57,885 nt of DNA, taken from Acidimicrobiia bacterium (lineage in GTDB: Bacteria > Acidobacteriota > Vicinamibacteria > Vicinamibacterales > CAVVIG01). The stretch spans positions 1 through 57,885 of the forward strand of contig VFZL01000024.1 in the NCBI GenBank assembly GCA_016871175.1, given 5' to 3'. Shown in pieces: positions 28,104-36,420 of the stretch. Made by a program: the position numbers and the translations under genes. The notes below the pieces were generated by a model that was given only the letters and a program-made list of their open reading frames with translations, did not search any database and was not told the DNA's origin. The stretch's first letter is position 1, and each line of letters starts with the position of its first letter.

Positions 28104-30218
28104 ATGAAGTGGATGGTCACGTTTCTTCTGGTCATCGCGATCGTGCCGCTCGCGGGTCAAACGGGTTCGAAGAACGGCGAGTGGACCACCTACGGCGCCG
28201 ATCTCGGCAACACCCGCTACGCCCCGCTCGATCAGATCAACGCGGACAACTTCAGCAAGCTGGAAATCGCCTGGCGCTTCAAGACCGAGAGCCTCGGACC
28301 CCGGCCCGAGTACCAGTTCGAGTCGACGCCGCTGATGGTCAAGGGCGTGGTGTATTCGACCGCTGGCACGCGCCGCGCGGTCGTCGCGCTCGACGCCGCC
28401 AGCGGTGAGTTGATCTGGATGCACAGTCAGCGCGAGGGCGAGCGCGGCGAGGCGGCGCCGCGCCAGCTGTCGGGCCGCGGCCTCTCCTATTGGACCGACG
28501 GGCGCGAGGAGCGGATTCTCTACGTGACCCCCGGCTATCGTCTCGTGGCGCTGGACGCCAAGACCGGCGTGCCGGTCCAGGGCTTCGGCAGCCGCGGTGT
28601 CGTTGATCTCAAGGAGAACTTCGATCAGCAGATCGATCTCGTGACCGGCGAAGTGGGCCTCCACTCCGCACCGATCATCGCCGGCAACACGATCATCGTC
28701 GGCGCCGCGCACCTCTCGGGCGGGGTGCCGCGCGGCAAGACCAATGTCAAGGGCTACGTCCGGGGGTTCGACGTCAGGAGCGGCAAGCGCCTCTGGGCCT
28801 TCCACACGATTCCGCGTCCGGGCGAGTTCGGCAACGACACGTGGTTGGCCGATTCGTGGTCGTATACCGGCAACACCGGATCGTGGGGGCAGATGTCGAT
28901 CGACGAGGAGCTCGGACTCGCCTTTCTGCCGATCGAAGCGCCGACCGGCGACTACTACGGCGGCCACCGCCACGGTAACAACCTGTTCAGCGAGAGCATC
29001 GTCGCCGTCGACCTGAAGACCGGTCAGCGGCGCTGGCACTACCAGACCGTGCATCACGGGATCTGGGACCACGACATCCCCTGTGCGCCCATCCTCGTGG
29101 ACATCACGGTGAACGGCAAGGCGATCAAGGCGCTCGCCCAGCCGACCAAACAGGCGTTCCTGTTCGTGCTGGACCGCGCCACGGGCCAGCCGATCTGGCC
29201 GATCGAAGAGCGTCCCGTTGAAAAGGGCGACGTGCCGAGCGAGTGGTACGCGCCGACGCAGCCGTTTCCGCTCGACGCGCGCGGCCGGATCTTTCAGTAC
29301 GACCTGAACGGCTTCTCGAAGGACGACCTGATCGACTTCACGCCGGAGCTGCGCGCCGAGGCAGAGAAAGTCGTCTCTCGCTACAAGATCGGACCGATCT
29401 ACACGCCGCCGACGGTCAGCCGCGCTGAGGGACCGCTCGGCACGCTGCAGCTGGCAATCAACGGTGGCGGGACCGTGTGGGCAGGCGGCTCGTTCGATCC
29501 CGAGACGCGGATCATGTACGTCTACTCACGCCGCTCGCCGGGCGTGCTGGGATTGATCAAGCCCGATCCGTCGAAAAACGACATGAACTACGTCCAGGGC
29601 AGCGCGCTGACCGGCGCCCGCGCGGCGGTCCCGATGGGCGCGGCACCCGGAAGGGGCCCGGCGGTGGTGGCCGAAGGCTCGGCCTCGCCCGCGGCCGGAC
29701 GCGGCGCCGCTCCGGCAGCGGCGGGCGCCCCCGCGCCTGCGGCCGGTCGCGGTGCGGGAGGTGGCGGCGGTGAAGGGGGCGGTCCCGGGCTGTCGGTCCA
29801 AGGCCTGCCACTCGTCAAGCCGCCGTACGGCAGCATCTCGGCGATCAGCCTGGATCGCGGCGAGGTCCTGTGGCGGATCGCGCACGGCGACACACCCGAC
29901 AACATCCGGAACCACCCGGCGCTCAAGGGGCTGGATATTCCGCGAACCGGGCAGGCCGGGATCATCGGCACGCTGGTGACGAAGACGCTCCTCATCGCCG
30001 GCGAGGCGCAGTTGACCAGCGCCGCCGGCCACCCGCGCGGCGCGTTGCTGCGCGCGTACGACAAGGCCACCGGCAAGGACGCCGGGTCGGTCCTGATGCC
30101 GGCGCAGCAGAGCGGCTCGCCGATGACCTACATGTGGAACGGCAGGCAATATCTCATCGTCGCCGTCGGCGGCGGCAACTACCCGGGCGAGCTGCTCGCA
30201 TTCAGACTCCCCGGTTGA
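28104..30218 (+). CDS. PQQ-dependent dehydrogenase without haem, with a low-complexity insert
   Basis: The protein has 704 residues from ATG 28104, with GGAGG six bases upstream and a signal peptide ending near VPLAGQ. It shares architecture with the divergent neighbour: ALDAASGELIW, VDLKTGQRRWHYQ, the active-site block VHHGIWDHDIP, and WPIEERP. There is no CxxCH, so it needs an external acceptor, perhaps the haems of neighbouring proteins. Between about residues 510 and 565 an Ala/Gly/Pro-rich stretch (AAGRGAAPAAAGAPAPAAGR, then a GGGG run) interrupts the propeller at a loop before the last blades. The next gene begins 55 bases downstream on the same strand. Confidence 0.88.
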   Translation: MKWMVTFLLVIAIVPLAGQTGSKNGEWTTYGADLGNTRYAPLDQINADNFSKLEIAWRFKTESLGPRPEYQFESTPLMVKGVVYSTAGTRRAVVALDAASGELIWMHSQREGERGEAAPRQLSGRGLSYWTDGREERILYVTPGYRLVALDAKTGVPVQGFGSRGVVDLKENFDQQIDLVTGEVGLHSAPIIAGNTIIVGAAHLSGGVPRGKTNVKGYVRGFDVRSGKRLWAFHTIPRPGEFGNDTWLADSWSYTGNTGSWGQMSIDEELGLAFLPIEAPTGDYYGGHRHGNNLFSESIVAVDLKTGQRRWHYQTVHHGIWDHDIPCAPILVDITVNGKAIKALAQPTKQAFLFVLDRATGQPIWPIEERPVEKGDVPSEWYAPTQPFPLDARGRIFQYDLNGFSKDDLIDFTPELRAEAEKVVSRYKIGPIYTPPTVSRAEGPLGTLQLAINGGGTVWAGGSFDPETRIMYVYSRRSPGVLGLIKPDPSKNDMNYVQGSALTGARAAVPMGAAPGRGPAVVAEGSASPAAGRGAAPAAAGAPAPAAGRGAGGGGGEGGGPGLSVQGLPLVKPPYGSISAISLDRGEVLWRIAHGDTPDNIRNHPALKGLDIPRTGQAGIIGTLVTKTLLIAGEAQLTSAAGHPRGALLRAYDKATGKDAGSVLMPAQQSGSPMTYMWNGRQYLIVAVGGGNYPGELLAFRLPG

Positions 30219-30273
30219 TCATCGTCGCTTCGTGTCTTCGATGTTTCGTGGTTGCATTTCTTGAGAGGAAGCC

Positions 30274-31500
30274 ATGAGCGTATCGCGGCGCAGTTTCATC
30301 GCGACCTCGGCGGCGGCTACGCTCGGCGCATCGAGCACCGCCGCGGGAGGTTCGACCGCGCTCGGAACGCAAGCGCGGCCCGCTGACGACACGATGAAGG
30401 GCGTGTCGAAGTGGGACCTCGACACGCCGGCGCTGTGCGTCGATCTGGACGCGCTCGAGCGCAACATCGCGGCGATGCAGTCGCGGCTGCGGGCACTGAA
30501 GGTGGCCAGCCGCCCGCACGCCAAGACCCACAAGTGCCCGGCGATCGCGAAGCTGCAGCTCGCAAGCGGATCGATTGGCATCTGCGCGGCGAAGCTGAGC
30601 GAGGCGGAAGTGTTTTCCGCCAACGGGATTGGGCCGATCCTGATGACCACGTCGAACGTCTCGCCAGCCAAGATCCGGCGGGCGATGGCCCTCCGCCGGT
30701 CGAATTCGCAGTTCGTGCAGGCAGTCGACTACGCGCCGAACGCTCGCGACCTGAACGACGCGGCGCGGGAAGCCGGCATCGTGGCCGACGTGGTCGTCGA
30801 CGTGGCGGTCGGATCGCGCAGCGGCGTTCCGGCTGGAGACCAGGCGATTGCGCTCGGCCAGCTCGTCGACAGGCTTCCCCATCTGAAGCTGCGCGGGATC
30901 ATCAGCTACGACGGTGGCGCGCAGCACATCAAGGGGTTCAAGGCGCGACTCGATCAGACGCTCAATCGCTTCGCGCCTTCACTGGAGACCTTCGAGGCTT
31001 TCAAGCGGTCGGGCCTGAGCACCGAGATCTTCAGCGGCGGTGGTACCGGCACCTACAACATCCTCCCGCGCGCCGACGGCGTCACCGACGTGCAGGTCGG
31101 CAGCTACATCTTCATGGACTGCCAGTACATCGAGATCGGGGGCGAGAGCAACGAGCAGGTCTACGACGATTTCCTGCCGTCGCTGACCGTCGTCACCACG
31201 GTGCTCAATACCTACTTCCCCAAGTCAATCACGACCGATGCGGGCGCCAAGGCACTGACGCTGAACCGGCCGGGCCCCTGGGTGCTCGGCGAGCACGAGT
31301 TCACCTATAACGCGGGATCGGACGAGTTCGGCGTGATCAGGTACGAGACCGCCAGGCGCTCGTACGCGGTCGGCGACAAACTCGACCTGATCGTGCCGCA
31401 CTGCGATCCGGTCGTGAACGAGTACGACCAGCTGTACGCGATCAGAAAGGACCGCGTCGAGGCGGTGTGGCCAATCGTTGCACGCGGGAAGTCTCAATGA
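30274..31500 (+). CDS. Tat-exported D-threonine aldolase/D-serine dehydratase-like PLP enzyme
   Basis: The protein has 408 residues. The N-terminus SRRSFIATSAAATLGAS is a Tat signal. The alanine-racemase-type barrel begins at WDLDTPALCVDLDAL, with the PLP lysine expected at Lys84 in RPHAKTHKCP. GGGTGTYN is the phosphate-binding loop. His-Cys-Asp in IVPHCDPVVNEYD matches the HxD metal site of D-threonine aldolases. Family members cleave or dehydrate D-3-hydroxy amino acids. Export after folding with cofactor is consistent with a Tat signal but unusual for this enzyme class. It probably shares a transcript with the PQQ dehydrogenase 55 bases upstream. Confidence 0.85.
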   Translation: MSVSRRSFIATSAAATLGASSTAAGGSTALGTQARPADDTMKGVSKWDLDTPALCVDLDALERNIAAMQSRLRALKVASRPHAKTHKCPAIAKLQLASGSIGICAAKLSEAEVFSANGIGPILMTTSNVSPAKIRRAMALRRSNSQFVQAVDYAPNARDLNDAAREAGIVADVVVDVAVGSRSGVPAGDQAIALGQLVDRLPHLKLRGIISYDGGAQHIKGFKARLDQTLNRFAPSLETFEAFKRSGLSTEIFSGGGTGTYNILPRADGVTDVQVGSYIFMDCQYIEIGGESNEQVYDDFLPSLTVVTTVLNTYFPKSITTDAGAKALTLNRPGPWVLGEHEFTYNAGSDEFGVIRYETARRSYAVGDKLDLIVPHCDPVVNEYDQLYAIRKDRVEAVWPIVARGKSQ

Positions 31501-31579
31501 TCTCGCGAGGCTCCGCCTCGAACCGACGAGGACAAGCGGGCGTCTTGGGGGCGCACTTTCGCGAGGCCACCTTCATCAC

Positions 31580-31597
31580 AGCCCCCACGCGGGGGCT
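31580..31597. terminator. GC hairpin between convergent genes
   Basis: AGCCCCC-ACGC-GGGGGCT is a perfect 7-bp GC-rich stem with a 4-base loop. It is 80 bases after the stop of the D-threonine-aldolase-like gene and 23 bases from the stop of the convergent DUF1080 gene. No T-run follows on either strand. It may act as a bidirectional terminator or transcript-end stabiliser. Confidence 0.45.
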
Positions 31598-31619
31598 AGC
31601 CGTGCGCCGTCAAGCACGT

Positions 31620-32189
31620 CTAGAGGCGGCGTATCTGAACTCGTCTGAACCTCACCGTCCCCGCTGCGTACTGGAGAGCGATCGGACCGCTCGTGAACTT
31701 GGCATCCTCCGCCTGGGCGGTGAGCGTCCCGTTCAGCCGGACGATCAGCTGCGGCCCTTTCGCGGTGATCTCGTAGGTGTTCCACTTGTTGGCGGCGTCG
31801 ACGATCGCCAGCGGCTTGGCGACGTGGACGATGGCGCCGGTCCGGCCGGATTGATCGGGCCGTTTGTCGAAGACGTTGGCTTCGTAGCAGGTGGTGTCGG
31901 TGATTTTGGCCGCATCCTGGCAGCGCATATAGACGCCGCTGTTGCCGCTTTCGTCGACCCAGAACTCCACCCGGATCTCGAAATTGCTGTAGGTCTCCTT
32001 CGTGACCAGGAAGCCGGGGCCCTTCGTCGCCTCGACGATCCCGTTGGCGAGCGTCCAGTTGGCGGTGCCGACCTGATTGAAGGCGTTCAGGTGCTTGCCG
32101 TCGAAGAGCGTCACCCAGTCCCCGGTCTGCGCCTGGCCGACGAAGGACACACCGAACGTCATGAGCGCGATGGTCAGTAGCTTGTTCAT
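31620..32189 (-). CDS. DUF1080 (3-keto-disaccharide hydrolase type) secreted protein
   Basis: The protein has 189 residues with a Sec signal ending near FVGQAQ. The mature part starts with WVTLFDGKHLNAFNQVG, the typical DUF1080 opening. It continues with the concanavalin-like strands FEIRVEFWVDESGNSGVYMR and KWNTYEITAKGPQLIVRLNG. Members act on 3-keto-glycosides or serve as carbohydrate-binding hydrolases, and the domain is common in Planctomycetes and Acidobacteria. Mature length is normal for a single-domain member. It may process sugars oxidised by the nearby dehydrogenases (inference). Confidence 0.88.
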   Translation of the reverse strand: MNKLLTIALMTFGVSFVGQAQTGDWVTLFDGKHLNAFNQVGTANWTLANGIVEATKGPGFLVTKETYSNFEIRVEFWVDESGNSGVYMRCQDAAKITDTTCYEANVFDKRPDQSGRTGAIVHVAKPLAIVDAANKWNTYEITAKGPQLIVRLNGTLTAQAEDAKFTSGPIALQYAAGTVRFRRVQIRRL

Positions 32190-32198
32190 GCGGGTAGC

Positions 32199-32402
32199 CT
32201 ACACCGGTTCGACGACCAAGGAACCATCCACGCTGCAGTGACAGCCCCTTCCCCTTCGACAGCCCTCGAGCGGCCCCGCGGCATGGTCGACGCGCTCAAG
32301 ACCACAGCGACTGCACGTCAGCCGACCCGGCCCGAGCGCCCTTCTCCGCCGTGCGCGACGGCCCTTTCTGCAGGTACTTCCACGGCCCTTCTTTGGAACC
32401 AC
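32199..32402 (-). CDS. Possible small Cys-rich basic protein
   Basis: This 67-residue frame starts at GTG 32402 and ends nine bases upstream of the DUF1080 ATG. It has an Arg/Lys-rich head and a tail with CSRCG, then CRRGRGCHC, four to five cysteines arranged like a zinc ribbon. No clear ribosome site is seen and the frame is short in GC-rich DNA, so it may be chance. Confidence 0.25.
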   Translation of the reverse strand: MVPKKGRGSTCRKGRRARRRRALGPGRLTCSRCGLERVDHAAGPLEGCRRGRGCHCSVDGSLVVEPV

Positions 32403-32433
32403 TCACGGGGTCACCGGCGCGTGCGACCGTCGG

Positions 32434-33009
32434 TCAGTTTGTCGGATGGGCGGCCGGTGGGTGGGGCGTCGGCATGGTGCCCGGGTAGAGCGACCCGAAC
32501 TGCTTGTCGATCGCCGCGCGAATATCGCGCACTGACGCGCCGGACGCATGCATCTGACGCGCGACGGTCGCGACGTCGATGCAGACCGCGCAGTCCAGGC
32601 CGTGCTCGTCCCAGGCGATGACGTCGCCGTTGGCGTCGCGCTGCTTTACGAAGCAGTCCGTGTTGCCCTGATGCCCAGCTCGCTCACAGCCGCAGAAACA
32701 GGGCACGTAGCTCGTGATTTCCGGATGCTCGGCGGCGAAGCGATAGGCCGCCGCCACCACATCCTGCGACCGCGGCGGCGTGTATGCCTGGAACGGGATC
32801 GGCGGGTACGACGCCTGTTTGTGCGGACCGACGGCCGCTTTCGCGGCCGCACTCGCGATCATCTCCGGCGTCGGCTGGGGTGCGGTGTTCGACGAGGGCC
32901 AGAGCAGTACGGCACCGATGGCCGCCACGGCGACCACGATCCCGATGATGGCGGCAGGACTGAAACGGCGCGTGGCCTGGGTCTGCTTGACTGCGTTCTT
33001 CTTCGCCAT
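32434..33009 (-). CDS. PCYCGC-motif membrane-anchored protein
   Basis: The protein has 191 residues. One membrane segment lies near residues 20-40 (SPAAIIGIVVAVAAIGAVLL). The periplasmic part carries the PCYCGC signature as PCFCGC, followed by GHQGNTDCFV and a later CAVC pair. These cysteines match the PCYCGC-domain family, whose role is unknown but probably involves metal or thiol chemistry. The C-terminus ends with a His/Pro-rich tail (TPHPPAAHP). It is divergent from the exporter gene at 33.1 kb. Confidence 0.82.
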   Translation of the reverse strand: MAKKNAVKQTQATRRFSPAAIIGIVVAVAAIGAVLLWPSSNTAPQPTPEMIASAAAKAAVGPHKQASYPPIPFQAYTPPRSQDVVAAAYRFAAEHPEITSYVPCFCGCERAGHQGNTDCFVKQRDANGDVIAWDEHGLDCAVCIDVATVARQMHASGASVRDIRAAIDKQFGSLYPGTMPTPHPPAAHPTN

Positions 33010-33107
33010 AGTCTCCTCGGCTCTCGCTCTCGGCAGAGTTTGCCAGCATTCTAGCGTGTGTCGCCGCCCCCCCCCGGCCTGATCTAGACTGACGGTTTCC
33101 CCTCACG

Positions 33108-34010
33108 ATGGCTCAGGCTCCCGTGGCGACCTGTGATTCGTCTCTGTCCCGCGCATATGCGGCCTGGGTGGTGGTCTGCCTGGTCTGGGGGACGACATAT
33201 CTGGCGATCCGGATCGCGCTGGAGACCGTCCCGCCGATGCTGATGGCGGGCATTCGATGGGTTTCGGCCGGGGCACTTCTCGTCGTGTTCTTGCTTGCGC
33301 GCGGCGTCAAGCTTCCATCGCGGTCGACCTGGCCCGCCTTGGCGATCATCGGCATTCTGATGAACAGCGTCGGCAATGGCGCCGTCGTCTGGGCCGAGTT
33401 GACCGTTCCCAGCGGCCTCGCGGCCCTTCTCGTCGCCGCTGCACCATTCTGGATGGTGGGCGTCGAACGCTTCATGCCACGCCCCGATCCGGTCACGCCT
33501 CTGCGCGTGACGGGCCTGGTTGTGGGCTTCGGCGGCATTGTGTTGCTCGTTTGGCCCGAGCTGACGCGCGCCACAGCAGGTGGTGGGATGCTGGCAGGTG
33601 CGGCCGCCACGCAGCTGGCCTGTGTCGGCTGGGCGCTCGGCTCGAGCTATTCGCGCCGCCGGCAGACACGCGAGCACGTGATGGCGTCGGCCGCCGTCCA
33701 GATGCTCGCTGGAGGGACTGTGCTCATGGCGGTTGGGATGACCATTGGCGAGTGGAGCGCGCTCTCCTTCAACCTTCGGACGTTCAGCGCGACCGCCTAT
33801 CTCGTAGTCGCCGGATCGATCGCCGCCTTCACCGCGTACTTGTACGCGCTCAAACACCTTCCGGTGGCCACGGTGTCGACCTACGCCTATATCAACCCAG
33901 TGATTGCCGTGGTTCTTGGCACCGTCGCACTCGACGAGCCCTTGAGCCCACGACTCGCGGTGGCAGGTGCGATCGTGCTGGCCGGCATGATGCTGGTCAG
34001 GCGTGGCTGA
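33108..34010 (+). CDS. EamA/DMT-superfamily transporter
   Basis: The protein has 300 residues with about ten hydrophobic segments and two EamA repeats. The first repeat opens AAWVVVCLVWGTTYLAIRIA, a hallmark of the family, and the second begins near LACVGWALGSSYSRRR and ends with YAYINPVIAVVLGTVAL. These proteins export amino acids or metabolites across the inner membrane; the substrate cannot be predicted. The start ATG 33108 lacks an obvious ribosome site. The gene converges with the FabZ-like gene, leaving ten bases between stops. Confidence 0.88.
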   Translation: MAQAPVATCDSSLSRAYAAWVVVCLVWGTTYLAIRIALETVPPMLMAGIRWVSAGALLVVFLLARGVKLPSRSTWPALAIIGILMNSVGNGAVVWAELTVPSGLAALLVAAAPFWMVGVERFMPRPDPVTPLRVTGLVVGFGGIVLLVWPELTRATAGGGMLAGAAATQLACVGWALGSSYSRRRQTREHVMASAAVQMLAGGTVLMAVGMTIGEWSALSFNLRTFSATAYLVVAGSIAAFTAYLYALKHLPVATVSTYAYINPVIAVVLGTVALDEPLSPRLAVAGAIVLAGMMLVRRG

Positions 34011-34020
34011 TGCGGCGGGT

Positions 34021-34506
34021 TCAGGCCGTCGTTTCAACGGGCGCGGCCGAGGCCTTCTGCTCGGTGGCGGGTCCGAGAGCGAAGGTCATCGTGCCGTCGA
34101 TCACGCGTTGTCCGTCGACGCGGGCGATGCCCTTGAGCATGCCCATGCCGCGTCGCAACCGCAACACACTCGCTTCGATCTCGACAACCTCGCCCGCGTA
34201 CACCGGTCGGCGATAGCGCACACGACGGATGCCGGCAAACAGCGGCAGCTGTTGTCTGTTCTCCGGCTTGGCGAGAATCAGGATGGCGCCGACCTGCGCG
34301 ATCGCCTCTGTCAAGATCGTCGGCGGCAGCGCCAGGCGTCCATCTGGCGCAGGGGAGAGGTAGCGTTCGCCCAGCGACACGTTCTTGATCCCGACGATAC
34401 GCTTGTCCACGTCGAAGACGATGATGCGATCGACCAGCAGGAAGGGATACCGGTGCGGCAGAATGCTTTGAATAGCGGCGTGATCCAGCGGCAGCGTCAA
34501 TTCCAT
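34021..34506 (-). CDS. fabZ: FabZ-type 3-hydroxyacyl-ACP dehydratase with an altered hot-dog motif
   Basis: The protein has 161 residues. The catalytic His18 lies in LPHRYPFLLVDR and the partner Glu67 in ILTEAIAQVGAIL, as in FabZ, which removes water from 3-hydroxyacyl-ACP in fatty acid synthesis. The usual GHFPxxPxMPGV segment before the Glu is replaced by SPAPDGRLALPPT, so the substrate tunnel differs. It may be a divergent FabZ or a paralogue acting on another acyl-ACP. No other fatty acid genes are adjacent. No ribosome site is visible and a TATAAT box sits 12 bases before the ATG, suggesting a nearly leaderless mRNA. Confidence 0.8.
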   Translation of the reverse strand: MELTLPLDHAAIQSILPHRYPFLLVDRIIVFDVDKRIVGIKNVSLGERYLSPAPDGRLALPPTILTEAIAQVGAILILAKPENRQQLPLFAGIRRVRYRRPVYAGEVVEIEASVLRLRRGMGMLKGIARVDGQRVIDGTMTFALGPATEQKASAAPVETTA

Positions 34507-34518
34507 TGCGTAGAAGAG

Positions 34519-34524
34519 ATTATA
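34519..34524 (-). promoter_or_regulatory. Consensus -10 box for the FabZ-like gene
   Basis: The minus strand reads TAGTATAATCTC, with a perfect TATAAT whose 3' end lies 12 bases from the ATG at 34506. Transcription would start about six bases before the ATG. The -35 region (near 34542-34547, GGGTCG) is poor, so this is a one-box prediction. Confidence 0.45.
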
Positions 34525-34576
34525 CTAGCCAGGCTCGCTCCCGACCCGCGAGGGCTGTGCCTCGCAAGGTGTTTCC

Positions 34577-36382
34577 GTGCCTGACGCCACCGTTCCCCTA
34601 CCGGCGACACCGGCGGCCACACCCGCAGTGACCCGCGAGCTCGTTGGCACGCTCTTCGAGCTCGGGCGGGAAGTGACGTCGGTCCTCGACCTGGACGAGC
34701 TGCTGCAGAAAATCCCGCAGCTCCTTGCCCGGCTCACGAAGTTTACGGCGTTCGCGGTGTACTTGCTCGATGACACACGCGGTGAGCTCACGGTCGCGTA
34801 CTCGGTCGGCTATCCCGACGAGCTCGCGTCCACGATGCGCTTGCCCGTGGGACACGGTCTCGTGGGCAACGCGGTGGCCGAGGGAAAGCCGATCCTCGTC
34901 AACGACGTGCACGCCGACCCGCGCTACGTCGAGGCCGTACCAGGGTCGCACGCCGAGTTGGTGGCGCCGCTGCGGCGCAAGGGTCGCGTGATTGGTGCGT
35001 TGAATCTACTCAGCGACACGCGAGGTCAGTTCAACGAGATCGATGAGATGATCCTGCGGCAGTTTGGCGCGCACGTCGCCGTGGCGATCGAGAACGCGCG
35101 GCTGTTCGAGCAGGAACGCGCGTACACGGCAACGCTCGAGGCGCTCGCTGACATCGCGCGCGAGTTCGGGTCGATTCTCAATCTCGATGAACTCTTGACA
35201 CGCATCGCCAACCTGATGCGTCGCGTCATCGACTATCGCACTTTTGGCATCCTGCTGATGGACAGGGAGGCGCGGGAGCTGGAGATGAAGGTCGCCGTGA
35301 GCTACGGGACCTCGGGCATTCCGCATCGCGTGAAAGCCGGTGCAGGCCTCGTCGGATACGCCGCACTACACAAAGAAGTCGTGCTGGTTCCGGATGTCTC
35401 GCGCGACCCGCGGTACATCAACTTGGTGACCGACGTCCGCTCGGAGCTCGTGATTCCGTTGTTGGTGAAGGATCGCTGCATCGGCGTGTTCGATCTCGAG
35501 AGCCCGGAGCTCGATGCGTTCACGAAGAGCCACGTCGAGATCCTGACGCTTCTGGCCAGCCAGGCCGCAGTGGCGATCGAGAACGCTCGGTTGTACGAGA
35601 CGATTCGCGCCAATGAGATCCGGTTGGAGAAAGAACTGCGGTTCGCCCAGCGCGTGCAGGCAGCGCTCTTGCCGACCGAACTCCCCAAGCGCATGAAGGG
35701 TGTCGATGTGGCCGCTCGGTTCGAGCCGGCGCGAGAGCTGGGGGGCGACTTGTACGATTTCGTGGCGCCCGAACCCCACAGCCTGGCGGTCGCCGTCGGC
35801 GACGTGTCGGGCAAGGGCGTTCCCGCCGCACTGTACAGCGCGTTTGCCGGTGAATTGGTTCGCTCGCGCGCGTTTCGCGGACGCTACGCGCCCGAACGCT
35901 CGGGTCCGACGGCGGTGCTCGCCTCGATAAACACGATCCTGTATCAGCGGCAGCTCGAGGAGTACTACTGCACGTTGTGCTACGCGGTGTTCGATCTCAA
36001 GCGGCGCATCGTGACGCTGGCGAACTCTGGGCTGCCGTACCCGATCCGGTGCCGGCGGGGGCCCGGCGACACGTTGACCGCGCAGTCCATCGAGCTGGCC
36101 GGTGTACCGCTCGGATCATTTCCGGGTTCGACGTATGACGAAGTCTCGTTCGATCTCGCGGCAGGTGACGTTTACGTGTTTTGTTCGGACGGTGTCTTCG
36201 AGGCGAGAAACGACGAAGGTGAGGAGTGGGGCGTCCCGCGGCTCTTGCGCGTCGTCGAGCAGCAGGCCCACGGAACGGCCCGTGAACTGGTGGACGCGAT
36301 TTTCTCTGCCGTGCGCACCTTCCGTGGAGACGAGTCACCCACGGATGACATGACAGCGGTTGCGCTCAAGGTGACGGTCTGA
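34577..36382 (+). CDS. GAF-GAF-SpoIIE (PP2C-type) serine phosphatase, RsbU-like
   Basis: The protein has 601 residues from GTG 34577 (AAGGTG upstream). Two GAF domains lie at about 20-175 and 185-345, each ending in a VAIENARL helix. A short coiled-coil signalling helix (RLEKELRFAQRVQAALLP) follows. The SpoIIE phosphatase domain has metal ligands in GGDLYDF, GDVSGKG and TDDMTAV. Such proteins sense small ligands or redox state through GAF and dephosphorylate anti-anti-sigma factors. No STAS or RsbW partner is adjacent, so its target is elsewhere. It is divergent from the FabZ-like gene with a 70-base gap. Confidence 0.92.
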   Translation: MPDATVPLPATPAATPAVTRELVGTLFELGREVTSVLDLDELLQKIPQLLARLTKFTAFAVYLLDDTRGELTVAYSVGYPDELASTMRLPVGHGLVGNAVAEGKPILVNDVHADPRYVEAVPGSHAELVAPLRRKGRVIGALNLLSDTRGQFNEIDEMILRQFGAHVAVAIENARLFEQERAYTATLEALADIAREFGSILNLDELLTRIANLMRRVIDYRTFGILLMDREARELEMKVAVSYGTSGIPHRVKAGAGLVGYAALHKEVVLVPDVSRDPRYINLVTDVRSELVIPLLVKDRCIGVFDLESPELDAFTKSHVEILTLLASQAAVAIENARLYETIRANEIRLEKELRFAQRVQAALLPTELPKRMKGVDVAARFEPARELGGDLYDFVAPEPHSLAVAVGDVSGKGVPAALYSAFAGELVRSRAFRGRYAPERSGPTAVLASINTILYQRQLEEYYCTLCYAVFDLKRRIVTLANSGLPYPIRCRRGPGDTLTAQSIELAGVPLGSFPGSTYDEVSFDLAAGDVYVFCSDGVFEARNDEGEEWGVPRLLRVVEQQAHGTARELVDAIFSAVRTFRGDESPTDDMTAVALKVTV

Positions 36383-36420
36383 ACGGGTTCGCTTCGAAGA
36401 CCGCTCGATCGCGGTTCATG

